This document shows positions 56,581 through 64,000 of a DNA stretch of 64,000 nucleotides, piece by piece. The notes beneath the pieces were generated by a model that saw nothing but the letters and a program-made list of their open reading frames with translations, was not told the DNA's origin and did not search any database. A program made the position numbers and the translations under genes. Each line of letters begins with the position of its first letter. Position 1 is the stretch's first letter. The DNA is from Chlorobiota bacterium (GTDB lineage: Bacteria; Bacteroidota; Ignavibacteria; OLB7): positions 1 through 64,000 of the forward strand of contig JAGWAZ010000002.1 in the NCBI GenBank assembly GCA_021296135.1. Reading direction: 5' to 3'.

Positions 56581-56928
56581 TTAGGCAATTACGGGGTCAA
56601 TTGCCCAACTGTTTGTATTTCCCAACCAGACCATTATGACTTTTGGTGAGGTAACTTCCGGAAGGTAGTGCACCGTGACGAGGGCGGATCCTTTTAGAGC
56701 GTCATACTCCTTGTATTCAACCTTTGTGACCCCGTCAAGCTTGTTAAGTGCTTCGCTATAGTCCATCAAGGCTTGTTCGTAGGGAACTCCGACAACTCGT
56801 CGTATGATAGTATGATCATTACTGAGCGTAATCCATCCACTTACAAGGCCTACTGTAAAGATCATGCTCAGACCCAGAAGGGCTATTGGGATATATTGGA
56901 CTATTGTTCTGTGTACTTGCTGTTTCAT
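56581..56928 (-). CDS. Small membrane-anchored protein of unknown function
   Basis: 115 residues: one N-terminal membrane helix (YIPIALLGLSMIFTVGLVSG) and a soluble domain of ~80 residues with a possible ferredoxin-like alternation (VVGVPYEQALMDYSEALNKL, VTKVEYKEYDALKGSALVTV, SPKVIMVWLGNTNSWAID). I do not recognise the family. It lies 122 bp downstream of the FtsE-like ATPase on the same strand, where FtsX would be expected if the pair were complete, but it has only one helix and no FtsX features. It is convergent with porU. Confidence 0.6.
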   Translation of the reverse strand: MKQQVHRTIVQYIPIALLGLSMIFTVGLVSGWITLSNDHTIIRRVVGVPYEQALMDYSEALNKLDGVTKVEYKEYDALKGSALVTVHYLPEVTSPKVIMVWLGNTNSWAIDPVIA

Positions 56929-57050
56929 CGTGAACCTCCATAGGGCATTATCTATACTCTCTTATACTCTTCAGATGTTCCTTTCATAGAAACGATTACT
57001 TTGACTTCTATCTTGTAGAAAGGTTCAATGAAAGTATCAGTCCCTATGGT

Positions 57051-57728
57051 CTATTCTTTCTCAGTACTATCCTCCTCGACCAGAGAGTTCCCTTCGAGTC
57101 GCAGAGTTCTGGCATCGGGAAAAGCTTCAAATGCCCGGTCATAGTCATGAGTTGCGATAACGAAGAGGTTACTGGTCTTTCTTCGTGCGGCCAGAAAACT
57201 GAAAATATCACGGGATGTTTCGGGATCAAGATCGCCGGTCGGCTCATCAGCAAGAATAATGGCGGGATCGCTTGATAAGGCGCGGGCAACTCCAACCCGT
57301 TGAGCTTCGCCTCCAGAGAGTTGGTCAGGGTATTTTGAACGTACATGGCTCAATCCAATCTCAGCAAGCGTCTGTAGGGCTATTCTATTGATTTCCTTCG
57401 AAGATTTTAGCCGAATGGATAGGGCAAAACGCATGTTTTCGTAGACGTTACGGTCTTCAAGAAGGCGATCATCCTGGAAGATCAGCCCCATTCCCCTTCG
57501 TATCCTTGGCAGTTTACCGGGAGCAATCGTTCCAATATCTCTATCGTTGACCTTAATACTTCCTTGCAAAGGCTTAAGATCACCGTAAAGTGCGCGGATC
57601 AGTGAAGTTTTGCCGGATCCTGTCGGGCCAATCAGCAAGACCGCTTCCCCTGGGCTAACAGTAAGGGATGCTTCCCGAATAACTGGCATTCCACGATGCG
57701 CAATTGTCACATTATCAAGTCTGATCAT
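57051..57728 (-). CDS. ABC transporter ATPase, FtsE/LolD-like
   Basis: 225 residues. Walker A GPTGSGKTSL, Q-loop region GLIFQDDRLLEDRNVYENMR, signature LSGGEAQRVGVARAL and Walker B IILADEPTGDLDPETS, with the D-loop and H (FVIATHDYDRA) intact. The RRGMGLIFQDDRLL context and short length are those of FtsE/LolD-type ATPases that drive FtsX or LolCE. No permease gene is adjacent; the next gene downstream encodes a small single-helix protein. In Bacteroidota ftsE is often separate from ftsX. Confidence 0.88.
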   Translation of the reverse strand: MIRLDNVTIAHRGMPVIREASLTVSPGEAVLLIGPTGSGKTSLIRALYGDLKPLQGSIKVNDRDIGTIAPGKLPRIRRGMGLIFQDDRLLEDRNVYENMRFALSIRLKSSKEINRIALQTLAEIGLSHVRSKYPDQLSGGEAQRVGVARALSSDPAIILADEPTGDLDPETSRDIFSFLAARRKTSNLFVIATHDYDRAFEAFPDARTLRLEGNSLVEEDSTEKE

Positions 57729-57759
57729 TCTGTCCCTTGTGTGCCATTACCGTACGTTG

Positions 57760-58764
57760 TTACCGGTCGTGCCTTCGATTATTGATGATTTTCAAGGCCA
57801 TATCTATTGCCTGTACTGTGCTTGTTTCATCGGCAATACCCTTTCCTGCGATTCCATATGCTGTACCATGATCAGGCGAGGTCCGAACAATCGGAAGCCC
57901 GGCAGTGATGTGTACGCCTGCGCCACGGGCGATCATTTTTAAGGGGATAAGTCCCTGGTCGTGATAAGAGGCCAGCACTCCATCATATTCTCCCGGCCGA
58001 TATCGGGCAAAAAAGCCATCAGCAGGAAATGGTCCCTCGGCTAAATAACCGTTGGAACAAAGGTTGTTAATTGTTGGAACAAATATTTTTTTCTCTTCCC
58101 AACCAAGTATACCATCCTCACCTGCGTGTGGATTCAGGCCAAGAAGGGCGATACGAGGGGAGGCAATACCAAAATCTTCTCGTAAAGATTTGTGGAACGC
58201 AATAAACTTCTCTTGAATCAAATCGGAAGTGATGAGAGAAGGAACATCCTGTAAGGGGAGATGTGATGTGGTCAATGCAACTCTGAGGGTCTCTGTTGCA
58301 AGAATCATCAAAGGTGCGTTTCCTCCCGAAAGATGAGTGATCATCTCTGTGTGACCTAGCCAGTTGAATCCGCCAAGGTTCAGACCACTTTTTGAGATGG
58401 GCATTGTGACAAGTCCTTCTGCCTCATCCCGAAGCAACATCTCGACACCTCGAGTAATAGATTCACCTGCTAAACGACCGATCTCAGCCGATAACGAACC
58501 GAACGCAAGGGGTTCGTTCACAGGAAGATTGAGAACCGGAACCTGGTGGGAGTTAATCGAAAGGTCGGAGTTGTCGATACGTGCTGTGGAAAGTGAAAGG
58601 GCGTCTATTGTCTCGGCAATGAGCCTGAGATTGCCGACAATTATTGGGCTGAACTTGATGATGTCGAGAGTTTTTGTCAGTCCTTTCAGCAGGACTTCCG
58701 GACCGATACCATTGCAATCTCCGATTGAGAAGACGAGGCGTGGTAAATGATCTCCTGTACTCAT
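57760..58764 (-). CDS. pdxA: 4-hydroxythreonine-4-phosphate dehydrogenase
   Basis: 334 residues, full length. It oxidises 4-phosphohydroxy-L-threonine in pyridoxal-phosphate synthesis. N-terminal SIGDCNGIGPEVLLKGL (usually GDPAGIGPE), metal-binding histidines in LGHTEMITHLSGG, YHDQGLIPLKMI and the end motif SPDHGTAYGIAGKG. Start ATG overlaps the fbp stop by four bases (ATGA), so the gene is coupled to fbp. No pdxJ in the window. Confidence 0.94.
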   Translation of the reverse strand: MSTGDHLPRLVFSIGDCNGIGPEVLLKGLTKTLDIIKFSPIIVGNLRLIAETIDALSLSTARIDNSDLSINSHQVPVLNLPVNEPLAFGSLSAEIGRLAGESITRGVEMLLRDEAEGLVTMPISKSGLNLGGFNWLGHTEMITHLSGGNAPLMILATETLRVALTTSHLPLQDVPSLITSDLIQEKFIAFHKSLREDFGIASPRIALLGLNPHAGEDGILGWEEKKIFVPTINNLCSNGYLAEGPFPADGFFARYRPGEYDGVLASYHDQGLIPLKMIARGAGVHITAGLPIVRTSPDHGTAYGIAGKGIADETSTVQAIDMALKIINNRRHDR

Positions 58765-59819
58765 GGAGTTGATGCAGCAATGTTCTCCCGGACCTCCTCA
58801 CTGATCGGATCATTCTCGACAAAGGTTTGAGCCTTTTCAACATCCTTAACACTTCCGCACATAAGAGGACAACGTTGATGTAGACTTTCGGGGACAAGGT
58901 CGAGAACTCGATTACGACCATCTACTGCAAGGCCACCTGCTTGCTCAATCAGCATCGCAAGAGGATTCACCTCGTACATCAGGCGCAATTTACCTCTTGG
59001 AGATTTTTTGTCTGCGGGATAGAGGAAGATGCCACCATACATCAGGGTACGGTGAACGTCAGCGACTGCCGTACCAATATATCGAAGGCTGTAGGGACGT
59101 TTCGTCTCTGAATCTTCGTCTTTCAGGTAAGCGATATAGTTTTGCATTCCCTCGTGCCAGCGTAATGAATTCCCTTCGTTAATCGAGTAATAGCCGCCAT
59201 GCTCCGGCATTTTGATTGAGGGGTTTGAAAGTAGGAATTCACCAAGCGTTGGATCATACGTGAACATATCGACGCCATTGCCGGTTGTATAGACAAGGGC
59301 CGTGCTCGAACCATAGAGCGCGTATCCGGCTGCAACCTGTCGGTAACCTGGCTGAGTCAGATCGTCCATATCACCTGTTTGATCAATGTCCGGGGAGACA
59401 CGGCGGAAGATCGAGAAAATGGTGCCAATCGTGACATTTATGTCGATATTGGAAGAACCGTCCAGAGGATCGAAGAGCAGCACGTAGGAGCCTTTCTGCA
59501 GAGCGTCAGGAATCGGGATAATCCCTTCAGCCTCTTCGGACGCCATAGCACAAAGATGGCCACCGTAACGCATAGCTTTGATAATTGTCTCGTTTGAAAA
59601 ATCATCGAGCTTTCGTACGGCTTCGCCATGAACGTTCTCATCACCGGTTGTGCCGAAGACATCCGCGAATCCGGCACGGCGAACCTCGCGTGAGATAACT
59701 CGGATTGCAAGCATCAGATCGCGCAGCAGACGACTGAAGGCTCCTGTTGCATACGGATGGAGATGTTGTTGGTCGGCTATATGCCGTTCAATCGTGATCA
59801 GAGAACTTCTATACGGCAT
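58761..59819 (-). CDS. fbp: Class I fructose-1,6-bisphosphatase
   Basis: 352 residues from the ATG at 59819; the track start at 59885 reaches into the upstream gene. Key gluconeogenic enzyme. Metal site ASEEAEGI and FDPLDGSSNIDINVTIGTIF, substrate segment EGNSLRWHEGMQNYIAYLKD and RYIGTAVADVHRTL, end MYEVNPLAMLIEQAGGLAVD. Its start overlaps the usp stop by one base (TAATG) and its stop overlaps the pdxA start, so usp-fbp-pdxA is a three-gene operon with overlapping codons. Confidence 0.95.
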   Translation of the reverse strand: MPYRSSLITIERHIADQQHLHPYATGAFSRLLRDLMLAIRVISREVRRAGFADVFGTTGDENVHGEAVRKLDDFSNETIIKAMRYGGHLCAMASEEAEGIIPIPDALQKGSYVLLFDPLDGSSNIDINVTIGTIFSIFRRVSPDIDQTGDMDDLTQPGYRQVAAGYALYGSSTALVYTTGNGVDMFTYDPTLGEFLLSNPSIKMPEHGGYYSINEGNSLRWHEGMQNYIAYLKDEDSETKRPYSLRYIGTAVADVHRTLMYGGIFLYPADKKSPRGKLRLMYEVNPLAMLIEQAGGLAVDGRNRVLDLVPESLHQRCPLMCGSVKDVEKAQTFVENDPISEEVRENIAASTP

Positions 59820-60301
59820 TAGCGATGTTCGCGATGTGCATGTTTGTTTACTGTATTCTTTGGACGGACTGTCAATACAGGGCATGGTGCTTCACGCACC
59901 ACACGTTCGGCAGTCGATCCAAAAATCAAATGTTTGAGTCCACGCCGACCGTGTGTTGCGATAATAATCAAGTCGATATCGTTCGCCGTTGCATACTCGA
60001 TGATAGCCGAACTTGCCCTTCCTTGTGCCAGCGCAGTCTGAGTTTTCAGTCCGGCAAGCTCTTCCGAAGAGGCAATCTTCTCGATGTTAACCCGGGCTGA
60101 CGACTCCATCTCTTCACCCAGATTCATTGTACCGATTGGGGTTAGGCCAGCTTCAGTAGGGAAGACAGCCGGCTCAATCACATTGAGTAGATGTAATTCC
60201 GCATCCCACCGTTCCGTAAACGTGCGTGCATATCCTAATGCATGATGAGCATGATCGGAAAAATCGGTCGGAGCTAATATCTTGCGAATCGAATAATGCA
60301 T
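59819..60301 (-). CDS. Universal stress protein (UspA family)
   Basis: 160 residues from the ATG at 60301 (MHYSIRKILAPTDFSDH); the track start at 60385 is upstream. Single Usp domain with the nucleotide-binding end ATHGRRGLKHLIFGSTAERV (G-x9-GS pattern) and REAPCPVLTVRP. Ends in a His/Arg-rich tail. Such proteins bind ATP and are induced by starvation or respiratory stress. First gene of the overlapping usp-fbp-pdxA operon, so its promoter (60302-60451, divergent from the M24 peptidase) probably drives all three. Confidence 0.92.
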   Translation of the reverse strand: MHYSIRKILAPTDFSDHAHHALGYARTFTERWDAELHLLNVIEPAVFPTEAGLTPIGTMNLGEEMESSARVNIEKIASSEELAGLKTQTALAQGRASSAIIEYATANDIDLIIIATHGRRGLKHLIFGSTAERVVREAPCPVLTVRPKNTVNKHAHREHR

Positions 60302-60451
60302 AATCTTGTGGTTATATCTTCCGTAGTATACAGACAAGTCGCTATACATGACAACAATTTTCTTGTATGTCACTATTTCTCGCAACGTAACCCTTAAATA
60401 ACTGAACTGAGCGAACGGCTGAGCAGAGGAGTCTCAAAACTATCAAATTAT

Positions 60452-61648
60452 ATGAAGGCTGAACAACTTAGGCGTATTCAGAACGCAATGAAAGAGGCAG
60501 GCGTGAAGGCGTGGCTTCTTTCGAATTTCCGCGATTCAAACGTCATTGCTTCTCGCCTCGTCGGTTTTTCTCCGGAGATCCATCAGACAAGGCGATGGGC
60601 GCTACTGATTCCTGATGAGGGAGAGCCAAAAGGACTTATTCATCGTATCGAATCACATCTTGCCCAATCGATGCCTGATTCAGTCACCTTCTATTCCAGT
60701 CAAAACGAATATGAGGATGGATTGCGGGGAATGCTTACCGGTCTTTCCGAAGTGGTGATGGAGTACTCGCCAAAGAACGCCCTGCCTGTGGTTGCGAAAG
60801 TCGATGCAGGAACGGTTGAGCTTGTTCGTTCTTTTGGGGTAAACGTCGTCTCCTCTGGGGAGTTGATAGCACGACTTGATAGCACGCTAAGCCATGCTCA
60901 GCTCGAGTCGGCTATTCGAGCAGGTCAGGAGTGCCGTCGCGTTATGATGGAAACCTTTGGTATGATTCGAGACAGGATTCTCGCTGAAACCCCGATAACG
61001 GAGTATGATGTAGTTCAATATATTCTTGGTCAGTTTGAGACTTCAGGATTGATCGCAGAGCATGAGCCAAACTGTTCAGTAGGTCCAAACAGCGCAAATC
61101 CACACTATCAACCGACGGCTGAGTCTGCATCCCCGGTTGAGAGGGGGTCATTTGTTTTGATCGATCTCTGGGGAAAAGAAAAGACGGAGGGATCAGTCTA
61201 TGGAGATATTACCTGGACAGGATATGTTGGCGAGACTGTTCCCGATGAGTATGAAGATGTATTCCGGATTGTCCGAGATGCCCGTGATGCCGTGCTCGAG
61301 GGAGTACGGGAAGCTTTCGAGGCTGGAAGGGGAGTGACAGGGGCTGAGCTTGATGACATTGCTCGGACCATCATTGACAATGCTGGGTATGCCGACCAAT
61401 TTATCCATCGGACTGGTCATAGTATCAGTGCAGACTTGCATGGAGCCGGGACGAACCTTGATAATTTTGAGACAAGAGATGAACGACCAATTTTTCCGTC
61501 AACTTCCTTCTCGATTGAGCCAGGGGTTTACCTGCCGGATCGTTTCGGAATACGGTCTGAGTTGGATGTTGTTATCTCCGGTTCCGGAAAAATTCTGGTG
61601 CCGACGGAGCCTTTACAGGAGCACGTTATCCCTATCCTTGCTGAATAA
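60452..61648 (+). CDS. M24 family metallopeptidase (Xaa-Pro aminopeptidase-like)
   Basis: 398 residues. N-terminal creatinase-type domain (LRRIQNAMKEAGVKAWLLSN), then the pita-bread catalytic domain with the five metal ligands: Asp in LIDLWG, Asp in YGDITWT, His in IHRTGHSISADLHG, Glu in FSIEPGVYLP and Glu in IRSELDVVI. Predicted cytosolic dipeptidase/aminopeptidase acting at Xaa-Pro; whether the substrate is proline-specific is not certain. The TPR gene follows 30 bp downstream. Confidence 0.92.
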   Translation: MKAEQLRRIQNAMKEAGVKAWLLSNFRDSNVIASRLVGFSPEIHQTRRWALLIPDEGEPKGLIHRIESHLAQSMPDSVTFYSSQNEYEDGLRGMLTGLSEVVMEYSPKNALPVVAKVDAGTVELVRSFGVNVVSSGELIARLDSTLSHAQLESAIRAGQECRRVMMETFGMIRDRILAETPITEYDVVQYILGQFETSGLIAEHEPNCSVGPNSANPHYQPTAESASPVERGSFVLIDLWGKEKTEGSVYGDITWTGYVGETVPDEYEDVFRIVRDARDAVLEGVREAFEAGRGVTGAELDDIARTIIDNAGYADQFIHRTGHSISADLHGAGTNLDNFETRDERPIFPSTSFSIEPGVYLPDRFGIRSELDVVISGSGKILVPTEPLQEHVIPILAE

Positions 61649-61678
61649 AACTGATTGAACAGAATGGAGAAGATGAAG

Positions 61679-63514
61679 ATGAATCGCCTCGTCATATTGC
61701 TGACCTGTTCCCTTGTGCTCTTTGTGAGGGATTCTCTTGTTGCCTGGTCGCAACCGGGAGATGAGGATCGACGCTACAGAATGGCGCAGAACTATGAGCG
61801 GGAAGGAGACCTTGCAAGTGCGGCACGCATCTACCTGGAACTGCTTGAGATTGATCCCGATTCCCGAAGTTACTTTGATGGATTGAAAAGGACGTGGCTA
61901 CAGCTTGGGAAGTTCACTGAACTTGAACCAATTGTTGCCCGACACCTTGAACAGTATATAGACGATGTTGAGTTGCTAATACTATATGCCGAGCTTCTGC
62001 ACCGGGCAGGCAAAACGAAACTGGCAGAGACGAAGTGGAGAGAGGCTCTTGATGCGGGTTCAAGAGATGTGGGGACGTACATCCTGGTAGGCGAATCCTA
62101 TTCCAAACTCAGGTTGTTCAGCAGGGCTGCGGAGACATACGAAACCGCTCGCAAACGATTTGGCCGCAATATGGTAGTGGTTGACCGTCTTGCCCGCCTT
62201 TACGCAATTCTTGGAGAGTACAAGAAGTCGGCAAATGACTATGTCGATCTTCTGGGCGATCAGCCAGGGCGATTGAGCTACGTACAATCCGGGCTTAGCC
62301 TGATTACAGGCACACCTGCTGGTATCGAGGCTGCAATTGAAGTAACTGCCCATCTTGCCAAGGTGAGAAAGGGACGACCCGAGTATCTTGAACTCCTTGC
62401 ATGGTTGTACACTGAAAAAGGAGATGACAGCTCTGCCTTTCAGACGGTTGTTCAACTCGACAAGTCACGCAAATCGCGCGGTTCCGATCTTTACGGTTAC
62501 GCCGACCGGATGCTTCGACAAGCAAAGTATGATGTAGCTATCAGTGCCTACGAATATTTTCTGGATGAGTTTGATCGGAATCATGCGTTGACCCCATCAG
62601 TTATCTACAACTACGTTTACGCCTTGCAGCAGAGATATAATGAGCAGGGGAGTCTTACAAAGGAAACCGCACACAACCTGATCAAACAATATCAGGAAGT
62701 CCTTCAATATGGAAAGAGGCATACTATTGGAGACCAAGCTATTCTGGCGATTGCCGAACTTCAGGCTGATGTGTTGAATGATCCGAAGGAGGCATTGAAG
62801 ACATTGCAAGGATCACAGATCGATCGGCGTTCACCGATTGCCGTTGAGACTCTGTTGATGAAAGCCAGTATCACCCTCCGTCTCGGCAAACTCGATGAAG
62901 CACGTCGTCTCTACCGTGATGTAACTCTGCATCCGGTAACATCTACTGATGCAGAGAAGTATCGTGAGCTTGCCAGACTTCGATATGCTGAGACGTTGCT
63001 TTTCACCGGAGACTATACCGAAGGGGTCGATTCACTAACTACCTTGACACAGGATGTCGGTAGTGACGCTGTTAACGATGCACTTGATTGGTTGGTTCTA
63101 TTGCAAGAACATCTTGAGGTCAACGATAGTGCGTTGCATCATTTTGTTCAGGGGCGGTACGGCCAGAGAAGGCGTGACTGGGACAAGGTCATCACTGAAA
63201 TGCAGGTAGCCTACCAGGTGAGTCCCGGGAGTGGACTGGCAGATGATGCTCTCTACTCGAAGGCAGAGGGACTTCGGCAACAAGGAAAGTTTGCGGAGGC
63301 AATTGAGACAGCGCTGGTGCTTGTTGAGCAATACCCGGAGGGTACTCACGCGGATCAGGCTCTCTTCTTCGCCGCCCGGGTTGCAGAGGATGATTTGGTA
63401 CAAAAGGAAAAAGCTATAGAACTGTATACAAAAATCCTGATCGATTACCCTCGTTCTCAGCGTTTAGGTGAGGCACGTGATCGGATCAGATCGTTGAGAG
63501 GGGAAGGAAGCTGA
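61679..63514 (+). CDS. Exported TPR protein
   Basis: 611 residues from the ATG at 61679, chosen because GGAG lies nine bases upstream; the track uses TTG at 61655 and two other ATGs are nearby. Signal peptide (MNRLVILLTCSLVLFVRDSL). The mature part is nearly all TPR helices: YEREGDLASAARIYLELLEI, LGKFTELEPIVARHL, LLHRAGKTKLAETKWREAL, LYAILGEYKKSANDYVDL, LRQQGKFAEAIETALVLV. Resembles periplasmic TPR scaffolds of Bacteroidota linked to envelope assembly. The partner is unknown; convergent with rnpB. Confidence 0.86.
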   Translation: MNRLVILLTCSLVLFVRDSLVAWSQPGDEDRRYRMAQNYEREGDLASAARIYLELLEIDPDSRSYFDGLKRTWLQLGKFTELEPIVARHLEQYIDDVELLILYAELLHRAGKTKLAETKWREALDAGSRDVGTYILVGESYSKLRLFSRAAETYETARKRFGRNMVVVDRLARLYAILGEYKKSANDYVDLLGDQPGRLSYVQSGLSLITGTPAGIEAAIEVTAHLAKVRKGRPEYLELLAWLYTEKGDDSSAFQTVVQLDKSRKSRGSDLYGYADRMLRQAKYDVAISAYEYFLDEFDRNHALTPSVIYNYVYALQQRYNEQGSLTKETAHNLIKQYQEVLQYGKRHTIGDQAILAIAELQADVLNDPKEALKTLQGSQIDRRSPIAVETLLMKASITLRLGKLDEARRLYRDVTLHPVTSTDAEKYRELARLRYAETLLFTGDYTEGVDSLTTLTQDVGSDAVNDALDWLVLLQEHLEVNDSALHHFVQGRYGQRRRDWDKVITEMQVAYQVSPGSGLADDALYSKAEGLRQQGKFAEAIETALVLVEQYPEGTHADQALFFAARVAEDDLVQKEKAIELYTKILIDYPRSQRLGEARDRIRSLRGEGS

Positions 63515-63579
63515 GGATCAGGGATAAGGGCGGAGAGAAGAAGGATGAAACAATGTTGAGAGAGATAGTGAAGAACGTT

Positions 63580-63984
63580 CCGAAGTGGATCTGTACGCCG
63601 AATTCTGTACGCTACCACCAATGTGGTTACGCTGCAGTCATTTATCTGGAAACCAGATTACTCTGATCCTCGAGCAGCCTACCCGACGCCGCTCTACCGC
63701 AGGCAGAGGAGTGGACAACTTCACGGCGTCTGCTTGGCCTTGCTCCGCGTGGGGTTTACACTGCCATCCCGGTTACCCGAAGATGCGGTAAGCTCTTACC
63801 TTACCATTTCACCCTTACCCACCGTGGCGGGCGGTCTCTTTTCTGTTGCACTTTCCGTCGTCTCTCCAGAATTCTACGCTAACTGGATTGGACGCCCCCG
63901 ATGTTATCGGGGCACGCTGTCCTGTGGAGTTCGGACGTTCCTCTCCGATACAAAGTATCGGAGCGACTGCTCGATCCACTTCGG
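63580..63984 (-). ncRNA. rnpB: RNase P RNA (class A), complete
   Basis: Read on the minus strand, the ends form a perfect 12-bp P1 helix (CCGAAGUGGAUC / GAUCCACUUCGG). Between them are the conserved class A elements: GAGGAACGTCCGAACTCCAC near the 5' side, ACAGAAAAGAGACCGCC, GGGTAAGGGTGAAATGGTAA, the P13/P14 segment GTGTAAACCCCACGCGGAGC, GGGTAGGCTGCTCGAGG and the 3' part CAGATAAATGACTGCAG. This is the catalytic RNA that matures tRNA 5' ends. It is convergent with the TPR gene across a short purine-rich spacer. Track ORFs inside it (such as 63585-63791) are shadows. Confidence 0.95.
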
Positions 63985-64000
63985 AATCTATCTCCTGTTG

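Noticed and set aside
63585-63791. 68-residue ORF at the right edge
   Set aside because: Lies inside rnpB, which is strongly supported by conserved RNA motifs and the P1 helix.
1-64000. tRNA genes, rRNA genes or a CRISPR array
   Set aside because: No T-loop/cloverleaf pattern, no rRNA signature and no regularly spaced repeats were seen by eye; a tRNAscan or CRISPR search was not possible.

Overview
The window looks like chromosomal DNA of a Gram-negative member of the Bacteroidota/Chlorobiota (FCB) superphylum, most like the Ignavibacteria/Kapabacteria side. This is inferred from gene content read by eye; no database search was possible. The pointers are a type IX secretion system (T9SS) C25 sortase of PorU type and a PorZ-like double propeller, a short primary sigma factor without region 1.1, a PUR-alpha (DUF3276) nucleic-acid-binding protein, a three-gene sdhCAB operon with a b558-type cytochrome, a holB-PSP1 gene pair, and LPS heptose genes. 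Nearly all genes are ordinary chromosomal ones. No rRNA, tRNA, CRISPR array or prophage was seen. RNase P RNA is complete at the right edge on the minus strand.

Layout. 1-950: a gene-poor edge with a terminator-like hairpin, a composite palindromic (REP-like) element and a 5' remnant of a membrane-protein gene. 948-5454 (+): a HEPN-like protein, a Wzx/MATE flippase overlapping a CPBP membrane protease, and an exported TPR protein. 5668-8077 (-): exported rhodanese, ClpS, and a sorbosone-dehydrogenase-like lipoprotein. 8211-11535 (+): urocanate hydratase and a cyclopropane-fatty-acid synthase-like methyltransferase. 11705-14858 (-): DUF255 lipoprotein and thymidylate kinase. 15034-25848 (+): lipoprotein, primary sigma factor, heptose kinase and adenylyltransferase, TamB-like protein, GNAT protein, RlpA. 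25891-26164: a truncated transposase fused to a second copy of the REP-like core. 26251-32723: fatty-acid hydroxylase, EVE protein (-), then a tight holB-PSP1-DUF2064-nadD-permease run. 32834-44202: DUF547 lipoprotein (-), ribH, PorZ-like protein, PUR protein, 3-hydroxyacyl-CoA dehydrogenase C-domain protein plus thiolase, fmt, sdhCAB. 44319-44778: a decayed YpdA-type reductase. 44890-56419 (+): polysaccharide export (Wza-like), chain-length regulator (Wzz), glycosyltransferase, O-antigen polymerase/ligase and a 1.99-kaa PorU-like C25 protease in one tight run. 56581-60301 (-): small membrane protein, FtsE-like ATPase, pdxA, fbp and usp, the last three with overlapping stop/start codons. 60452-63514 (+): M24 peptidase and a TPR protein, then rnpB (-).

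Functional theme. Much of the window serves the cell envelope: heptose precursors, a TamB-like protein, a flippase, a surface-polysaccharide cassette and the T9SS attachment machinery. The most notable arrangement is the PorU-like sortase directly behind, and possibly translationally coupled to, the O-antigen polymerase/ligase gene. In Porphyromonas gingivalis PorU joins secreted cargo to an A-LPS glycan. The linkage here therefore suggests that the acceptor glycan and the attaching enzyme are made from one transcript.

Signs of decay and rearrangement are local: an internally deleted ypdA, a 5' transposase stump joined to half of a palindromic element also present near the left edge, and a truncated membrane gene beside the intact copy of that element. 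I did not find a clearly new multi-gene system. The best candidates for follow-up are the PorU/polysaccharide operon and the REP-like element.
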